Shown: piece after piece, positions 38,355 to 47,242 of the stretch | Position numbering within the stretch: position 1 is the first letter of the stretch | How the letters are laid out: each line of letters starts with the position of its first letter | NCBI GenBank assembly: GCA_014800245.1 | Contig: JAAVGM010000026.1 | Span: forward strand, 41,676-105,675 | Length of the DNA stretch: 64,000 bases | Direction of reading: 5' to 3' | From: Bacteroidales bacterium | GTDB taxonomy: Bacteria; Bacteroidota; Bacteroidia; Bacteroidales; Muribaculaceae | Notes under the pieces: generated by a model | Seen by the model: the letters and a program-made list of their open reading frames with translations, nothing else | The model's database searches: none | Told to the model about the DNA's origin: nothing | Position numbers and translations under genes: made by a program

Positions 38355-39572
38355 ATGAAAACAAAAAAAATTATTATATTAGGTGATGGTATGGCTGATG
38401 AGCCATGTGATATGTTTGACGGGCTGACCCCAATAGAAGCCGCTTCTACTCCTGCTATCGACAAATTAGCAAAGATGGGTAGAAACGGGCTGCTTAAAAC
38501 TGTCCCGAATGGTTTTCATCCAGGGAGCGAAATTGCACATCTGTCACTTTTAGGTTATAATCTTCCGGATGTGTTTGAAGGGCGTGGAGTTTTGGAGGCT
38601 GCGAGCATGGGCATTGATATTGCGCCTGATGAAATGGCAATGCGCTGCAATCTAATATGCATCGATGAGAATGGATTAATAAAAAACCATTCAGCCGGAC
38701 ATATCTCCACAGAAGAAGCCGATGAATTAATCAAGTCTCTAAACAAGGAACTCAATGACGGGCTAGCTTCATTCTATACCGGTGTAAGTTATCGTCATCT
38801 CCTGAAAGTGAAAAATGCCGATAAGAGAATTGACTGTGTGCCCCCTCATGACGTTCCCGGCAGCGTTGCCGATGAAATGCTTGTTAAACCCGAGGTTCAG
38901 GACGCTCAGCCTACAGCTGACTACATCAACAGCCTGATAAAAAAGTCACAGAAAATATTAAAGAATCATCCCGTAAATCTTCGCCGAATAGCCGAAGGTA
39001 AAGATCCGGCAAATAGTATCTGGCCTTGGAGTCCGGGTTATAAACCGGCAATGAGAACCATGAACGAGATGTTCGGTATTGAGAAAGGATACGTCATCTC
39101 TGCTGTAGATCTTATCAACGGAATAGGAGTATATGCCGGACTTACTCCCATTCATGTCGAGGGAGCTACAGGTCTGTATGATACCAATTATGAGGGGAAG
39201 GTTGAGGCCGCCCTCAATGCTCTTCGCAACGGTGCGGATTTTGTATTCCTTCACATTGAGGCAAGCGATGAGGCCGGTCATGAAGGAGATGCGGAATTGA
39301 AGAAAAAAACAATTGAGAATCTTGATTCCAGAGTGGTGGCTCCAATTCTAAGGGTTCTTTCAGAGTTTGAAGAGGATGTGGACCTGGCAGTTCTTCCGGA
39401 CCACCCTACTCCCTGCAAAATCCGAACTCACACGGCAAACCCCGTCCCTTTCATTATATATAAGAAAGGATCATCTCCAGATTCCGTATCAGAATACTCT
39501 GAAAGGAAGGCTGCAGATGGAGCCTACGGTCTGATGAGCGGAGATGAATTTATAAAAGAATTTTTTAAATAG
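38355..39572 (+). CDS. ApgM-like phosphoglycerate mutase homologue, proposed homoserine kinase
   Basis: 405 residues of the alkaline-phosphatase superfamily: IILGDGMADEPCDMFDGLTPIEAASTP with the metal-binding Asp, then HLSLLGY, FVFLHIEASDEAGHEGD and VLPDHPTPCKIRTH for the other metal ligands. The family includes cofactor-independent phosphoglycerate mutases. The branch between thrA and thrC in Bacteroidetes has been proposed as a homoserine kinase, and no GHMP-type thrB is present here. Placement directly between homoserine dehydrogenase and threonine synthase supports the kinase role. Both readings remain open. Confidence 0.85.
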   Translation: MKTKKIIILGDGMADEPCDMFDGLTPIEAASTPAIDKLAKMGRNGLLKTVPNGFHPGSEIAHLSLLGYNLPDVFEGRGVLEAASMGIDIAPDEMAMRCNLICIDENGLIKNHSAGHISTEEADELIKSLNKELNDGLASFYTGVSYRHLLKVKNADKRIDCVPPHDVPGSVADEMLVKPEVQDAQPTADYINSLIKKSQKILKNHPVNLRRIAEGKDPANSIWPWSPGYKPAMRTMNEMFGIEKGYVISAVDLINGIGVYAGLTPIHVEGATGLYDTNYEGKVEAALNALRNGADFVFLHIEASDEAGHEGDAELKKKTIENLDSRVVAPILRVLSEFEEDVDLAVLPDHPTPCKIRTHTANPVPFIIYKKGSSPDSVSEYSERKAADGAYGLMSGDEFIKEFFK

Positions 39573-39586
39573 TAAATCCTTATAGA

Positions 39587-40894
39587 ATGAAATATAGAAG
39601 CACCGTCGGCAAATCGCCTGAAGTTTCATTGGAAGAGGCTGTGGTAAAAGGGCTCGCTCCCGACAATGGATTGTACATGCCACTCTCCTTCCCCACTTTG
39701 CCAAAGGAGTTTTTCGATCGTCTTCCAGAAATGTCGCTCCCGGAAATGGCATCTGAGATAGCCTCTGCCCTTTTTGGAGAAGATATAGAAAAAGATGCAT
39801 TGGAGAAGCTCACAAAAGAGACGCTTAATTTTCCCATCCCATTAGTGAAGGTGAATGATGATATCTATTCGCTCGAACTCTTCCATGGACCCACACTGGC
39901 CTTCAAGGATGTAGGTGCGCGTTTCATGGCCCGTTTGCTCGGATATTTCAATCGCGACAATACTGACCGACTGGTGAATGTCCTTGTTGCCACATCGGGC
40001 GATACCGGAAGTGCAGTGGCTAATGGCTTTCTTGGCGTAGATGGTGTCAGAGTCTTTGTGCTCTACCCCAAGGGGAAAGTCAGCAGGATTCAGGAGGCTC
40101 AATTCACCACACTTGGAAAAAATATCAATGCCCTCGAAATTGAAGGAAATTTCGACGACTGTCAGGCATTAGTGAAGAAAGCGTTCTTGGATGAGGAGCT
40201 TAATCAAAAAATGATGCTCACATCGGCAAATTCAATCAATGTTGCACGATTCCTCCCGCAAATGTTCTATTATTTCCATGCCTATGCACAGGCGGTAAAG
40301 GCCGGGGCAAAGCCGGATGAGGTTGTATTATGTGTGCCGAGCGGGAATTTCGGGAATATCACAGCCGGTCTTATTGCAAAACGAATGGGGCTTCCCATTA
40401 AAAGATTCATTGCAGCCAACAATGCCAATGATATCTTCCTTAATTATCTTAATACCGGAACTTATTCTCCGAAAAAATCAGTGCAGACCATCGCCAACGC
40501 CATGGATGTGGGCGATCCGAGCAATTTTGTCCGCATCCTGGATCTATATGATAATTCACACGAGGCTATCTCCGCGGAAATATCAGGCACTTCCTACTCC
40601 GATGCAGAAATTTCGGAAACCTTAAAAACCACCTTTGATAAGGATGGCTACCTTCTCGACCCGCATGGTGCTGTGGCTTATCGTGCGCTCGCCTCGATGC
40701 TCAAGCCGCAAGAAACAGGGATATTCCTTGAAACTGCACATCCTGCAAAGTTTAAGGAGACAGTCGAAAAAATCATCGAAAAGGAGGTTGAAGTGCCGGA
40801 GAGATTGAATGATTTCCTGAAAAATGAGAAGAAAACCTCTCCCCTCCCTGCCGACTTCGAGACCTTCAAGAAACATCTCCTAAACTCGATTTAA
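39587..40894 (+). CDS. thrC: Threonine synthase
   Basis: 435 residues, PLP fold type II. PLP Lys in GPTLAFKDVGARFMARLL, phosphate-binding ATSGDTGSAVANGF, and the conserved CVPSGNFGNITAGL block. Converts O-phosphohomoserine to threonine. Starts 14 bases after the proposed homoserine kinase and ends at the terminator at 40912-40948, closing the operon. Confidence 0.97.
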   Translation: MKYRSTVGKSPEVSLEEAVVKGLAPDNGLYMPLSFPTLPKEFFDRLPEMSLPEMASEIASALFGEDIEKDALEKLTKETLNFPIPLVKVNDDIYSLELFHGPTLAFKDVGARFMARLLGYFNRDNTDRLVNVLVATSGDTGSAVANGFLGVDGVRVFVLYPKGKVSRIQEAQFTTLGKNINALEIEGNFDDCQALVKKAFLDEELNQKMMLTSANSINVARFLPQMFYYFHAYAQAVKAGAKPDEVVLCVPSGNFGNITAGLIAKRMGLPIKRFIAANNANDIFLNYLNTGTYSPKKSVQTIANAMDVGDPSNFVRILDLYDNSHEAISAEISGTSYSDAEISETLKTTFDKDGYLLDPHGAVAYRALASMLKPQETGIFLETAHPAKFKETVEKIIEKEVEVPERLNDFLKNEKKTSPLPADFETFKKHLLNSI

Positions 40895-40911
40895 TTTAAC
40901 TATTCTTAAAT

Positions 40912-40948
40912 AAAACTGCGACTTTCACCGGAAGTCGCAGTTTTTTTG
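40912..40948 (+). terminator. Terminator of the ilv-thr operon
   Basis: ACTGCGACTT, loop, AAGTCGCAGT, then seven T. Perfect ten-pair stem 20 bases after thrC. Confidence 0.92.
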
Positions 40949-40999
40949 CACTAAATTGATAAATCTTCTTAAGTATTTGTAAAAAGAACAGGAATAAAA

Positions 41000-41030
41000 T
41001 TGGGATTTACCCAACAAATTATTAAATTTG
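41000..41030 (+). promoter_or_regulatory. Promoter of ppdK
   Basis: TTGG (near TTTG) at 41000-41003, 19 bases, TAAATTTG at 41023-41030. The transcript should begin near 41037, which decides the ppdK start as the ATG at 41066, not the TTG at 41000. Confidence 0.7.
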
Positions 41031-41065
41031 CATCAGATAATACATATAAAATTCTTAATACCTCT

Positions 41066-43783
41066 ATGGCAAAAAAAATCTATACGTTCGGCGGTGGTAA
41101 AGCCGAAGGTAACGCCGAGATGAGAAACCTCCTTGGCGGCAAGGGTGCGAACCTTGCAGAAATGAATCTTTTGGGTATGCCTGTACCTCCGGGCTTCACA
41201 ATTACAACAGAAGTCTGCAATGAATACACACAATATGGCCGTGACAAAGTAGTGGCCGACATCCAGAAAGATGTTGAGAAAGCCATAGCTCATGTTGAAG
41301 AGCTCACAGGCAAAAAATTTGATGATCCTTCTAATCCTCTTCTCGTTTCCGTACGTTCAGGTGCTCGTGCATCTATGCCCGGTATGATGGACACTGTCCT
41401 CAACCTCGGTATGAACAACGCCACTGTTGAGACAATGGCTGAGAAGAGCGGCAATCCCCGTTTCGCTTGGGATAGCTACCGTCGCTTCGTTCAGATGTAT
41501 GGTGATGTTGTTCTTGGCATGAAACCCAAGAGCAAGACTGACATCGATCCTTTCGAGGCTATCATGGATCAGGTAAAAGAAGAGAAAGGTGTAAAATTTG
41601 ATAACGAACTTGATGTTGACGATCTCAAAGAGCTCGTTAAGCGTTTCAAGGCAGCTGTTAAGGAATACACGGGCAAAGACTTCCCCGAATCAGCTTGGGA
41701 ACAGCTCTGGGGCGGTATCTGTGCCGTATTCGATAGCTGGATGAACGAGCGTGCTATCATCTATCGCCGCATGAACCAGATTCCTGAGGAATGGGGAACT
41801 GCCGTTAACGTTCAGGCTATGGTTTATGGCAATATGGGTGATAACTCTGCTACAGGTGTTGCTTTCAGCCGTGATGCAGCTACCGGTGAAAACATCTTCA
41901 ATGGTGAGTATCTTATCAATGCTCAGGGTGAGGATGTTGTGGCAGGTGTTCGCACTCCCCAGCAGATCACAGTAGAAGGCTCTCGTCGTTGGGCTGCCCT
42001 TCAGGGTATCAGCGAGGAAGAGCGTCGCACAAAATATCCCTCTCTCGAAGAGTCTATGCCCGACTGTGCAGCCGAGCTCATCGCCACTGCAAAGCGTCTT
42101 GAAGACTACTATCGCGATATGCAGGATATGGAGTTCACCATCCAGGATGGCAAACTCTGGATGCTCCAGACCCGTAATGGTAAGCGCACAGGTGCAGCCA
42201 TGGTAAAGATCGCTATGGATCTCCTTCGTGAAGGCCAGATTGATGAGAAGACCGCCCTACTCCGCATGGAGCCTCAGAAACTTGATGAGCTTCTCCACCC
42301 CGTATTCGATAAGGAAGCCCTTAAGAAAGCAAAAGTTGTTGCCAAGGGTCTTCCCGCATCTCCGGGTGCTGCAACAGGTCAGATCGTATTCCAGGCAGAC
42401 GATGCTGAGGAATGGGCTGAGAAGAAAAAGAAAGTGGTGCTCGTTCGTATCGAGACTTCTCCCGAAGATCTTCGCGGTATGGCAGTGGCACAGGGTATCC
42501 TCACAATGCGTGGCGGTATGACTTCTCACGCAGCCGTTGTGGCTCGCGGTATGGGTAAGTGCTGCGTATCCGGTGCCGGCGACATCACTGTTGATTATAA
42601 GGCTAAAACTGTTGAGATGAATGGTAAGGTTTACCATGAGGGTGATTGGATCTCTCTTAACGGCTCAACAGGTGATGTATATGAAGGTGAAGTGAAGACT
42701 ACCGAGCCCGAGCTTGATGGCGATTTCGGTGCAATCATGGATCTTTCCACTAAGTTTGCAAAGACACTCGTTCGCACAAACGCTGATTCTCCCCGCGATG
42801 CTAAGCAGGCTCGTAAATTCGGCGCACAAGGTATCGGTCTTTGCCGTACAGAGCATATGTTCTTCGAAGGCGATCGTATCAAGTCAGTTCGTGAGATGAT
42901 CCTCGCTTCTGACGTTGAAGGCCGTCGTGAGGCTCTTGCAAAACTTCTTCCTATGCAGCGTGGCGACTTCGAAGGAATCTTCGAGGCAATGGACGGCTTT
43001 GGCGTAACAATCCGTCTTCTCGATCCCCCGTTGCATGAGTTCGTACCTCACACTACTGCCGCTCAGCAGGAGCTTGCAGACGAGATGGGTCTCACTCTTG
43101 AGGAGGTAAGAAAGAAAGTAGAAGATCTCGCAGAGTTCAACCCCATGCTTGGTCACCGTGGCTGCCGTCTTGGCATCACATATCCCGAGATTACAGAAAT
43201 GCAGACTCGTGCCATCATCGAGGCAGCCCTTGCATGCAAGGCTCGTGGCGTTAAGGTAATGCCTGAGATCATGGTTCCCCTCGTAGGTTCTATCAAGGAG
43301 CTTCAGAACCAGGCTGACGTGATCCGCACTACAGCTGACAAGGTATTCGAAGAGAAAGGCGATCGACTGATCTATAAGATCGGTACAATGATTGAGGTTC
43401 CCCGTGCAGCACTCACTGCAAATGAGATTGCCGAAGTAGCCGAGTTCTTCTCATTCGGTACAAACGACCTCACCCAGATGACCTTCGGATTCTCACGTGA
43501 CGATGCACCCAAGTTCTTGAAATTCTACAAAGAGCATGGCATCATCAAGGTAGATCCGTTCGAGGTACTCGATCAGGTAGGTGTAGGCCAGCTTGTAAAG
43601 ATGGGTGTTGAGAAAGGCCGTGCCACACGTCCCGACCTCAAGGTAGGTATCTGCGGCGAGCATGGTGGTGAGCCCTCATCAGTAAAATTCTGTGCTCACC
43701 TCGGCATGAACTACGTTTCATGTTCACCCTTCCGCGTGCCCATCGCACGTGTAGCAGCGGCGCAGGCTGCTATCGAAGATTAA
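41066..43783 (+). CDS. ppdK: Pyruvate, phosphate dikinase
   Basis: 905 residues from ATG 41066 (MAKKIYTFGGGKAEGN). N-terminal ATP-grasp (NLLGGKGANLAEM), swivelling phosphohistidine domain with GGMTSHAAVVARGMGKCCVSG (His is the phosphocarrier), C-terminal PEP/pyruvate barrel with GLCRTEHMFF and the CGEHGG block. Interconverts pyruvate + ATP + Pi and PEP + AMP + PPi, a key step in the PPi-linked metabolism of gut Bacteroidales. Codon choice looks strongly biased (CGT/CGC for Arg, CTC/CTT for Leu), suggesting high expression. Monocistronic. Confidence 0.98.
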   Translation: MAKKIYTFGGGKAEGNAEMRNLLGGKGANLAEMNLLGMPVPPGFTITTEVCNEYTQYGRDKVVADIQKDVEKAIAHVEELTGKKFDDPSNPLLVSVRSGARASMPGMMDTVLNLGMNNATVETMAEKSGNPRFAWDSYRRFVQMYGDVVLGMKPKSKTDIDPFEAIMDQVKEEKGVKFDNELDVDDLKELVKRFKAAVKEYTGKDFPESAWEQLWGGICAVFDSWMNERAIIYRRMNQIPEEWGTAVNVQAMVYGNMGDNSATGVAFSRDAATGENIFNGEYLINAQGEDVVAGVRTPQQITVEGSRRWAALQGISEEERRTKYPSLEESMPDCAAELIATAKRLEDYYRDMQDMEFTIQDGKLWMLQTRNGKRTGAAMVKIAMDLLREGQIDEKTALLRMEPQKLDELLHPVFDKEALKKAKVVAKGLPASPGAATGQIVFQADDAEEWAEKKKKVVLVRIETSPEDLRGMAVAQGILTMRGGMTSHAAVVARGMGKCCVSGAGDITVDYKAKTVEMNGKVYHEGDWISLNGSTGDVYEGEVKTTEPELDGDFGAIMDLSTKFAKTLVRTNADSPRDAKQARKFGAQGIGLCRTEHMFFEGDRIKSVREMILASDVEGRREALAKLLPMQRGDFEGIFEAMDGFGVTIRLLDPPLHEFVPHTTAAQQELADEMGLTLEEVRKKVEDLAEFNPMLGHRGCRLGITYPEITEMQTRAIIEAALACKARGVKVMPEIMVPLVGSIKELQNQADVIRTTADKVFEEKGDRLIYKIGTMIEVPRAALTANEIAEVAEFFSFGTNDLTQMTFGFSRDDAPKFLKFYKEHGIIKVDPFEVLDQVGVGQLVKMGVEKGRATRPDLKVGICGEHGGEPSSVKFCAHLGMNYVSCSPFRVPIARVAAAQAAIED

Positions 43784-43810
43784 TCTGATTGATCAATCAT
43801 TCTTTATCAC

Positions 43811-43844
43811 AAGGCCGTAATGCCACTATTGACATTACGGCCTT
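43811..43844 (+). terminator. Terminator of ppdK
   Basis: AAGGCCGTAATG, 10-base loop, CATTACGGCCTT followed by TCTTAATTCTT. Twelve-pair perfect stem 27 bases after the stop. It marks the edge of the core region. Confidence 0.88.
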
Positions 43845-43891
43845 TCTTAATTCTTAATATAAATATTCATCATTATATTTACCTATCTATT

Positions 43892-44776
43892 ATGGTCTCA
43901 ACCAACATGTATATGCCAATGCATGAGCATTTAAAAGCATATCCATATTTAAAATATAAACATTTTAATTTTGCCCCACTAAGTGAATTTGCTAAACTTG
44001 GCGATAAACTCAAATCTATGTATATTGTTCAAAATACAATTACAGATAAATTACAATTATGGCGTAGTGATTTTAAGGGAATGCATTTTCTAAATTCTAG
44101 TTTCTCTAATTACGAACAATTTTTGTCTCCTAAAACTATAGAGCAATCTTTCAAAACATATTCAACCAAACAAGTTGTTCCCTTTGAATTCGATGATATA
44201 AATATATTATTAGATTATAACACTGTATTGCACTATCCATACATGGCGTTTTTAATAACCGAAAACGCAAAAATCGGGATGTTCCTATATTGTGAGGAAA
44301 ATCTTTATTTAGTAGATTGGTATGATTCAATTAAAGAAATCGGTTGTGAATATTTGTTAGCACAGAACAACAATGAGTACTTTATACTTGATAAAATGGG
44401 AGGTAAAGTGGTGTATATAGAAAGACAAGTTCATTTTAAACGCTTAATAAGCAAAGATGCATATCTTGCAGAGGCAAATAATAAGCAGTTCATTAAAAAG
44501 TTTGATGGAAGCATTATGGTTCCAATTATTATAGGAGACTTTATAAGGTTCACTAACGACTCTCATTATCTTTCTCAGGATAAAAATGGATATTCCATAC
44601 TTGATTTTTATGGAAACGTTATGACAGGTGGATATGATAAAATAAAGAATTCAAGTGATAAATACATCATAGCTGAGAAAAACAAAGAGTTTTTTATACT
44701 TAATCCCTCTGGACAAATAGTTCTTAGTTCATATGATTATATGACGATTACACGTACATTCTGGAAAAATCAGTAA
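43892..44776 (+). CDS. Hypothetical protein with WG-like repeats
   Basis: 294 residues from ATG 43892 (MVSTNMYMPMHEHLKAYPYL). An earlier ATG at 43820 lies inside the ppdK terminator hairpin and is rejected. No signal peptide or membrane segment. The C-terminal half has loose repeats of about 40 residues of the form YFILDKMGGKVV, YSILDFYGNVM, FFILNPSGQIV, like WG / KWG repeat proteins that form beta structures. Much more AT-rich than the core genes before it, so probably acquired. Function unknown. Confidence 0.65.
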   Translation: MVSTNMYMPMHEHLKAYPYLKYKHFNFAPLSEFAKLGDKLKSMYIVQNTITDKLQLWRSDFKGMHFLNSSFSNYEQFLSPKTIEQSFKTYSTKQVVPFEFDDINILLDYNTVLHYPYMAFLITENAKIGMFLYCEENLYLVDWYDSIKEIGCEYLLAQNNNEYFILDKMGGKVVYIERQVHFKRLISKDAYLAEANNKQFIKKFDGSIMVPIIIGDFIRFTNDSHYLSQDKNGYSILDFYGNVMTGGYDKIKNSSDKYIIAEKNKEFFILNPSGQIVLSSYDYMTITRTFWKNQ

Positions 44777-44897
44777 TAGACCTTAAAGTATGCAGTCGAG
44801 CCAGTCTTGATCATCGCACTCCGCTATATACTTTTTTAGGAGCTTAGACACTATGAATTTAAGATATCGAAATTAAATTTTACAAATATTCTTACAT

Positions 44898-44950
44898 ATA
44901 GCCTGAATGCATCTACGCTATTTAACTTTAAAATGTCAAACAAAAGGAAG
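44898..44950. repeat. Left copy of a leader repeat (partner at 50641-50689)
   Basis: About 50 bases from ATAGCCTG to AAAGGAAG match the sequence just upstream of tRNA-Phe with about eight differences and a short gap, sharing the blocks CTATTTAACTTT, AATGTCAAA and AAAGGAAG. No tRNA follows this copy. The 44777-45076 stretch around it holds no gene I can support. Confidence 0.6.
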
Positions 44951-45076
44951 CTCTGGTGATGTATTAAAGGTTGTCCTCGGCTAAGAGGTCTAGAATCGCA
45001 AAAGGGTCCTAAAGTCCACATACCGCGTCAACAAAATTAAATAATGGTGCTGATACTGTAAACTGACGCTTGCAGT

Positions 45077-45217
45077 CTAGTTGGGCGACGGGGTGAAGTG
45101 CTTGATACGATTACCCCATAGTTTAAAATGGTATAGAGCGCCGACTGAATATTCTCGTTTCACTTCTGGTGTTTTAAACCACTTCTTTATTAGTTCGGTA
45201 AATTTATAATCTATCAT
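45077..45217 (-). CDS. Short open frame, 46 residues, possible gene fragment
   Basis: Reads MIDYKFTELIKKWFKTPEVK, then REYSVGALYHFKLWGNRIKH and a short Pro-rich end. The composition is protein-like and it is divergent from the split gene at 45277. Not recognised; may be the intact head of a truncated gene. Low confidence. Confidence 0.3.
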   Translation of the reverse strand: MIDYKFTELIKKWFKTPEVKREYSVGALYHFKLWGNRIKHFTPSPN

Positions 45218-45225
45218 GTGTATAA

Positions 45226-45257
45226 TTTGCAATCACAGAATTAAATCTGTAACTTTG
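45226..45257 (+). promoter_or_regulatory. Promoter of the split gene at 45277
   Basis: TTTG at 45226-45229, 20 bases, TAACTTTG at 45250-45257: exact consensus, 19 bases before the ATG. So the decayed gene still has an intact promoter. Confidence 0.8.
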
Positions 45258-45276
45258 CAGTCAAAAGATAGCAAAA

Positions 45277-45837
45277 ATGAATGACCTTTTATATCTTACC
45301 CTATCTTATGACTTCGTTGAAGATCCCACAGACGCGATAGCTGAAGTCAGAGTTAATGATCATACTTATTATGGAAACCACCACATATCGTTTTGCCCAC
45401 TTGATGAGCATAGAAATCGATTATCCTTCTCCGGGTGATTTCTTGACGAATTTTTTGTAAACAAGCAATGGAATGAAAGCTTTGTCACAAAACTCCGAGT
45501 ATCAAAAAAAGGATTGCCAATATGCGAATTAAGAGATGCTTATAGACTTTTGGAGAGTGTAGAAAAAACAAAATGGTATAATACTCAGTACAAAGGTCTC
45601 AGAATGTACTCGGCTATGTTCCAGAATTGCATAAAGTTCCTTAACTCTATTCCCGAACCTCTTGAATCTTCTCAAAGTGTGTATCAATATATCAAGTTAT
45701 ACACAAGTAACTCAAAGAGTGAATTGGTTGAATTTTACAAATTCTTCATAGGCGCAAAGGCTAAACTGAGTGAGGTTGAAATTAATTATATCGAAGAGAT
45801 TTTTTTACAAAAACTAAGTCATATACTTTTGACTTAA
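45277..45837 (+). pseudogene. Unknown gene split by one in-frame TGA
   Basis: From ATG 45277 a single frame runs 186 codons to the stop at 45835-45837, broken only by TGA at 45436-45438 (after ...HRNRLSFSG). The two halves are MNDLLYLTLSYDFVEDPTDA onward (53 residues) and FLDEFFVNKQWNESFVTKLR onward (132 residues), and both read as ordinary protein. The upstream promoter is intact. Product not recognised; small soluble protein, no signal peptide. A recent nonsense mutation is the simplest reading. There is no sign of a selenocysteine system. Confidence 0.7.
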
Positions 45838-46372
45838 GTTATAGCTCGTCGTTTATGCACCGTGAAGAATACGACGTTAGCAGGTTCTTCATTGAAATCA
45901 TTGTAGCGGCGGTAGTAAAAATCGTCGAGCACGATTATGTTTCACTCGTTGGCGACTCTTTGCCAAATGTATAGCCAGCCTAGATAAGATATTTTGAGAG
46001 AAGCTCGACAAATCTTCGTAGAAATTTAATACCTAAGATTTCAGTGAACAGGGCAAAAATAAACGTAACTTAATTACGCTCCTTGTGGCGACGTTTAGAA
46101 AAGCTGCTGGAATTTGGGCATGCCTACACAAAAGAATCGGTTCTCACCCACATCTCTAAATGGCACTTGGCTGAACATCCAAAGGATGAGTCGGCCCTCC
46201 TTCCTATGCAAGTGAAAAGCTATGGGTCCTATTCCTTATCAACAAATATACAATATTAAGGAGGAAAATTTTGGAAAATGAGGATTCCGAAACAAAGAGC
46301 ATGGATATAATCAAAAAGACTCTTGGTAAGGAAACACTTAATTAGCTTGATTATAAATGATTGATAAAGTAT
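45838..46372. other. Decayed intergenic stretch with gene scraps
   Basis: No intact gene. Two fragments still read as protein: on the minus strand, ending at 45838, VLDDFYYRRYNDFNEEPANV and onward; and on the plus strand about 46080-46258, EFGHAYTKESVLTHISKWHL and onward, ending in TAA. Both lack starts. I read this as remains of older mobile or accessory genes. Confidence 0.4.
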
Positions 46373-46510
46373 ATGGAAAAGACTACAGATGGAGATATGG
46401 AAATGAGAAGACGGGTAAAGAGGCACTTCTCGGTGTACAGTGTAAGTCAAGCAGAAAGGATAATGAAAATCCTGGAGGGCTCAGAGGAGGAAAATCTTGA
46501 GGAGGAGTAA
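46373..46510 (+). CDS. 45-residue protein, copy A of a duplicated small gene
   Basis: MEKTTDGDMEMRRRVKRHFS, then VYSVSQAERIMKILEGSEEE and a Glu-rich end. Paralogue of the gene at 50410-50547. Of 45 codons most differences between the copies are third-position silent (GTA/GTG, AGT/AGC, CAA/CAG), so the reading frame has been kept by selection. Basic N-terminal half, acidic tail, no membrane segment. Function unknown. Confidence 0.6.
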   Translation: MEKTTDGDMEMRRRVKRHFSVYSVSQAERIMKILEGSEEENLEEE

Positions 46511-46615
46511 AGAGGAGATAGAGAAAGTGTTATTAAGGAGCTTATGTTACCGCTTTTGAGATCTTCTAAATCTGATTCTTTGATTATGGCATTAATAGCT
46601 TCTGACTGATGGAAG

Positions 46616-46921
46616 CTACCAAAGAGAGTTATCTTTACACGCAGCAATGAGTTTCACCTTGTTGGTAAATATGCAATCGTCCACTATCTCGCTGATCTCT
46701 AAATATCCGTGGCGCGTGAGTTGATTAAACTCCTGTTCTGTCACCACATAGTGACGGTTCTTTCCTTTGATGTCAATTTTGCCCTTTATCGTGCTAAGGC
46801 AAATATTGGTGATCACGAATTCTTCAGTCGTTCCAGCCCAACCGCTGTGAACGTTCAGCATGAAGTTCTTGTTAAGAGCTCTTCTCGCATCACTGATTGA
46901 TATTACATTTGCTTTTCTCAT
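46616..46921 (-). CDS. Hypothetical protein, 101 residues
   Basis: Starts MRKANVISISDARRALNKNF at 46921. The frame stays open upstream to 47026 but overlaps the preceding gene, whose stop is at 46936, so the 46921 start is preferred and leaves 14 bases. Soluble, mixed alpha/beta by eye (FVITNICLSTIKGKIDIKGK, HYVVTEQEFNQLTRHGYLEI). Second gene of a two-gene minus-strand unit behind the palindrome-bearing promoter. Not recognised. Confidence 0.6.
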   Translation of the reverse strand: MRKANVISISDARRALNKNFMLNVHSGWAGTTEEFVITNICLSTIKGKIDIKGKNRHYVVTEQEFNQLTRHGYLEISEIVDDCIFTNKVKLIAACKDNSLW

Positions 46922-46935
46922 GATTGATTTCGTTT

Positions 46936-47130
46936 TTATGCGGTTTGGATAGCGGAAACTGTCCATTCCTCGCGGTTGGTCTTCGTTTTGAATTTCTTTC
47001 CCCATTCGAGGCCGAAGGAGACACATGCAGACCGAAGGTAACTTGTGCGCTCTACAGGGTAGGGCAAGGACTCCCCTATCTCCATTTTCCGGAGTGCCGT
47101 AAGTATCGGTTTATCATTAGTTTTTTCCAT
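46936..47130 (-). CDS. Small conserved-looking protein, 64 residues
   Basis: MEKTNDKPILTALRKMEIGE, then SLPYPVERTSYLRSACVSFG and LEWGKKFKTKTNREEWTVSA. The pattern P.ER.SYLRS...FG.EWGKKFKT..N..E resembles a small protein common in Bacteroidales accessory regions, possibly a DNA-contacting adaptor. Function unknown. First gene of the unit, directly downstream of the -7 box at 47171-47178 and divergent from the HTH gene. Confidence 0.6.
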   Translation of the reverse strand: MEKTNDKPILTALRKMEIGESLPYPVERTSYLRSACVSFGLEWGKKFKTKTNREEWTVSAIQTA

Positions 47131-47170
47131 AATTATTGTTTATTTCAATATTTATTTATAACTTTGAGTA

Positions 47171-47199
47171 CAAAGGTATATAATATTGATATATCAATA
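47171..47199. promoter_or_regulatory. Divergent promoter region with perfect 16-bp palindrome
   Basis: TATTGATATATCAATA at 47184-47199 is a perfect palindrome. On the minus strand TACCTTTG (47171-47178) is a consensus -7 box for the gene at 47130, and the palindrome occupies the spacer between -7 and -33. This is the classic place for a repressor operator; the HTH protein encoded divergently at 47243 is the natural candidate. Confidence 0.6.
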
Positions 47200-47242
47200 A
47201 AAGTAATTATAAAATTAACAATATATTACCATAAAACTATAT

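Noticed and set aside
45436..45438. TGA read as selenocysteine or programmed recoding
   Set aside because: No hairpin or homologous Cys context supports it, and neighbouring genes show the same kind of decay.
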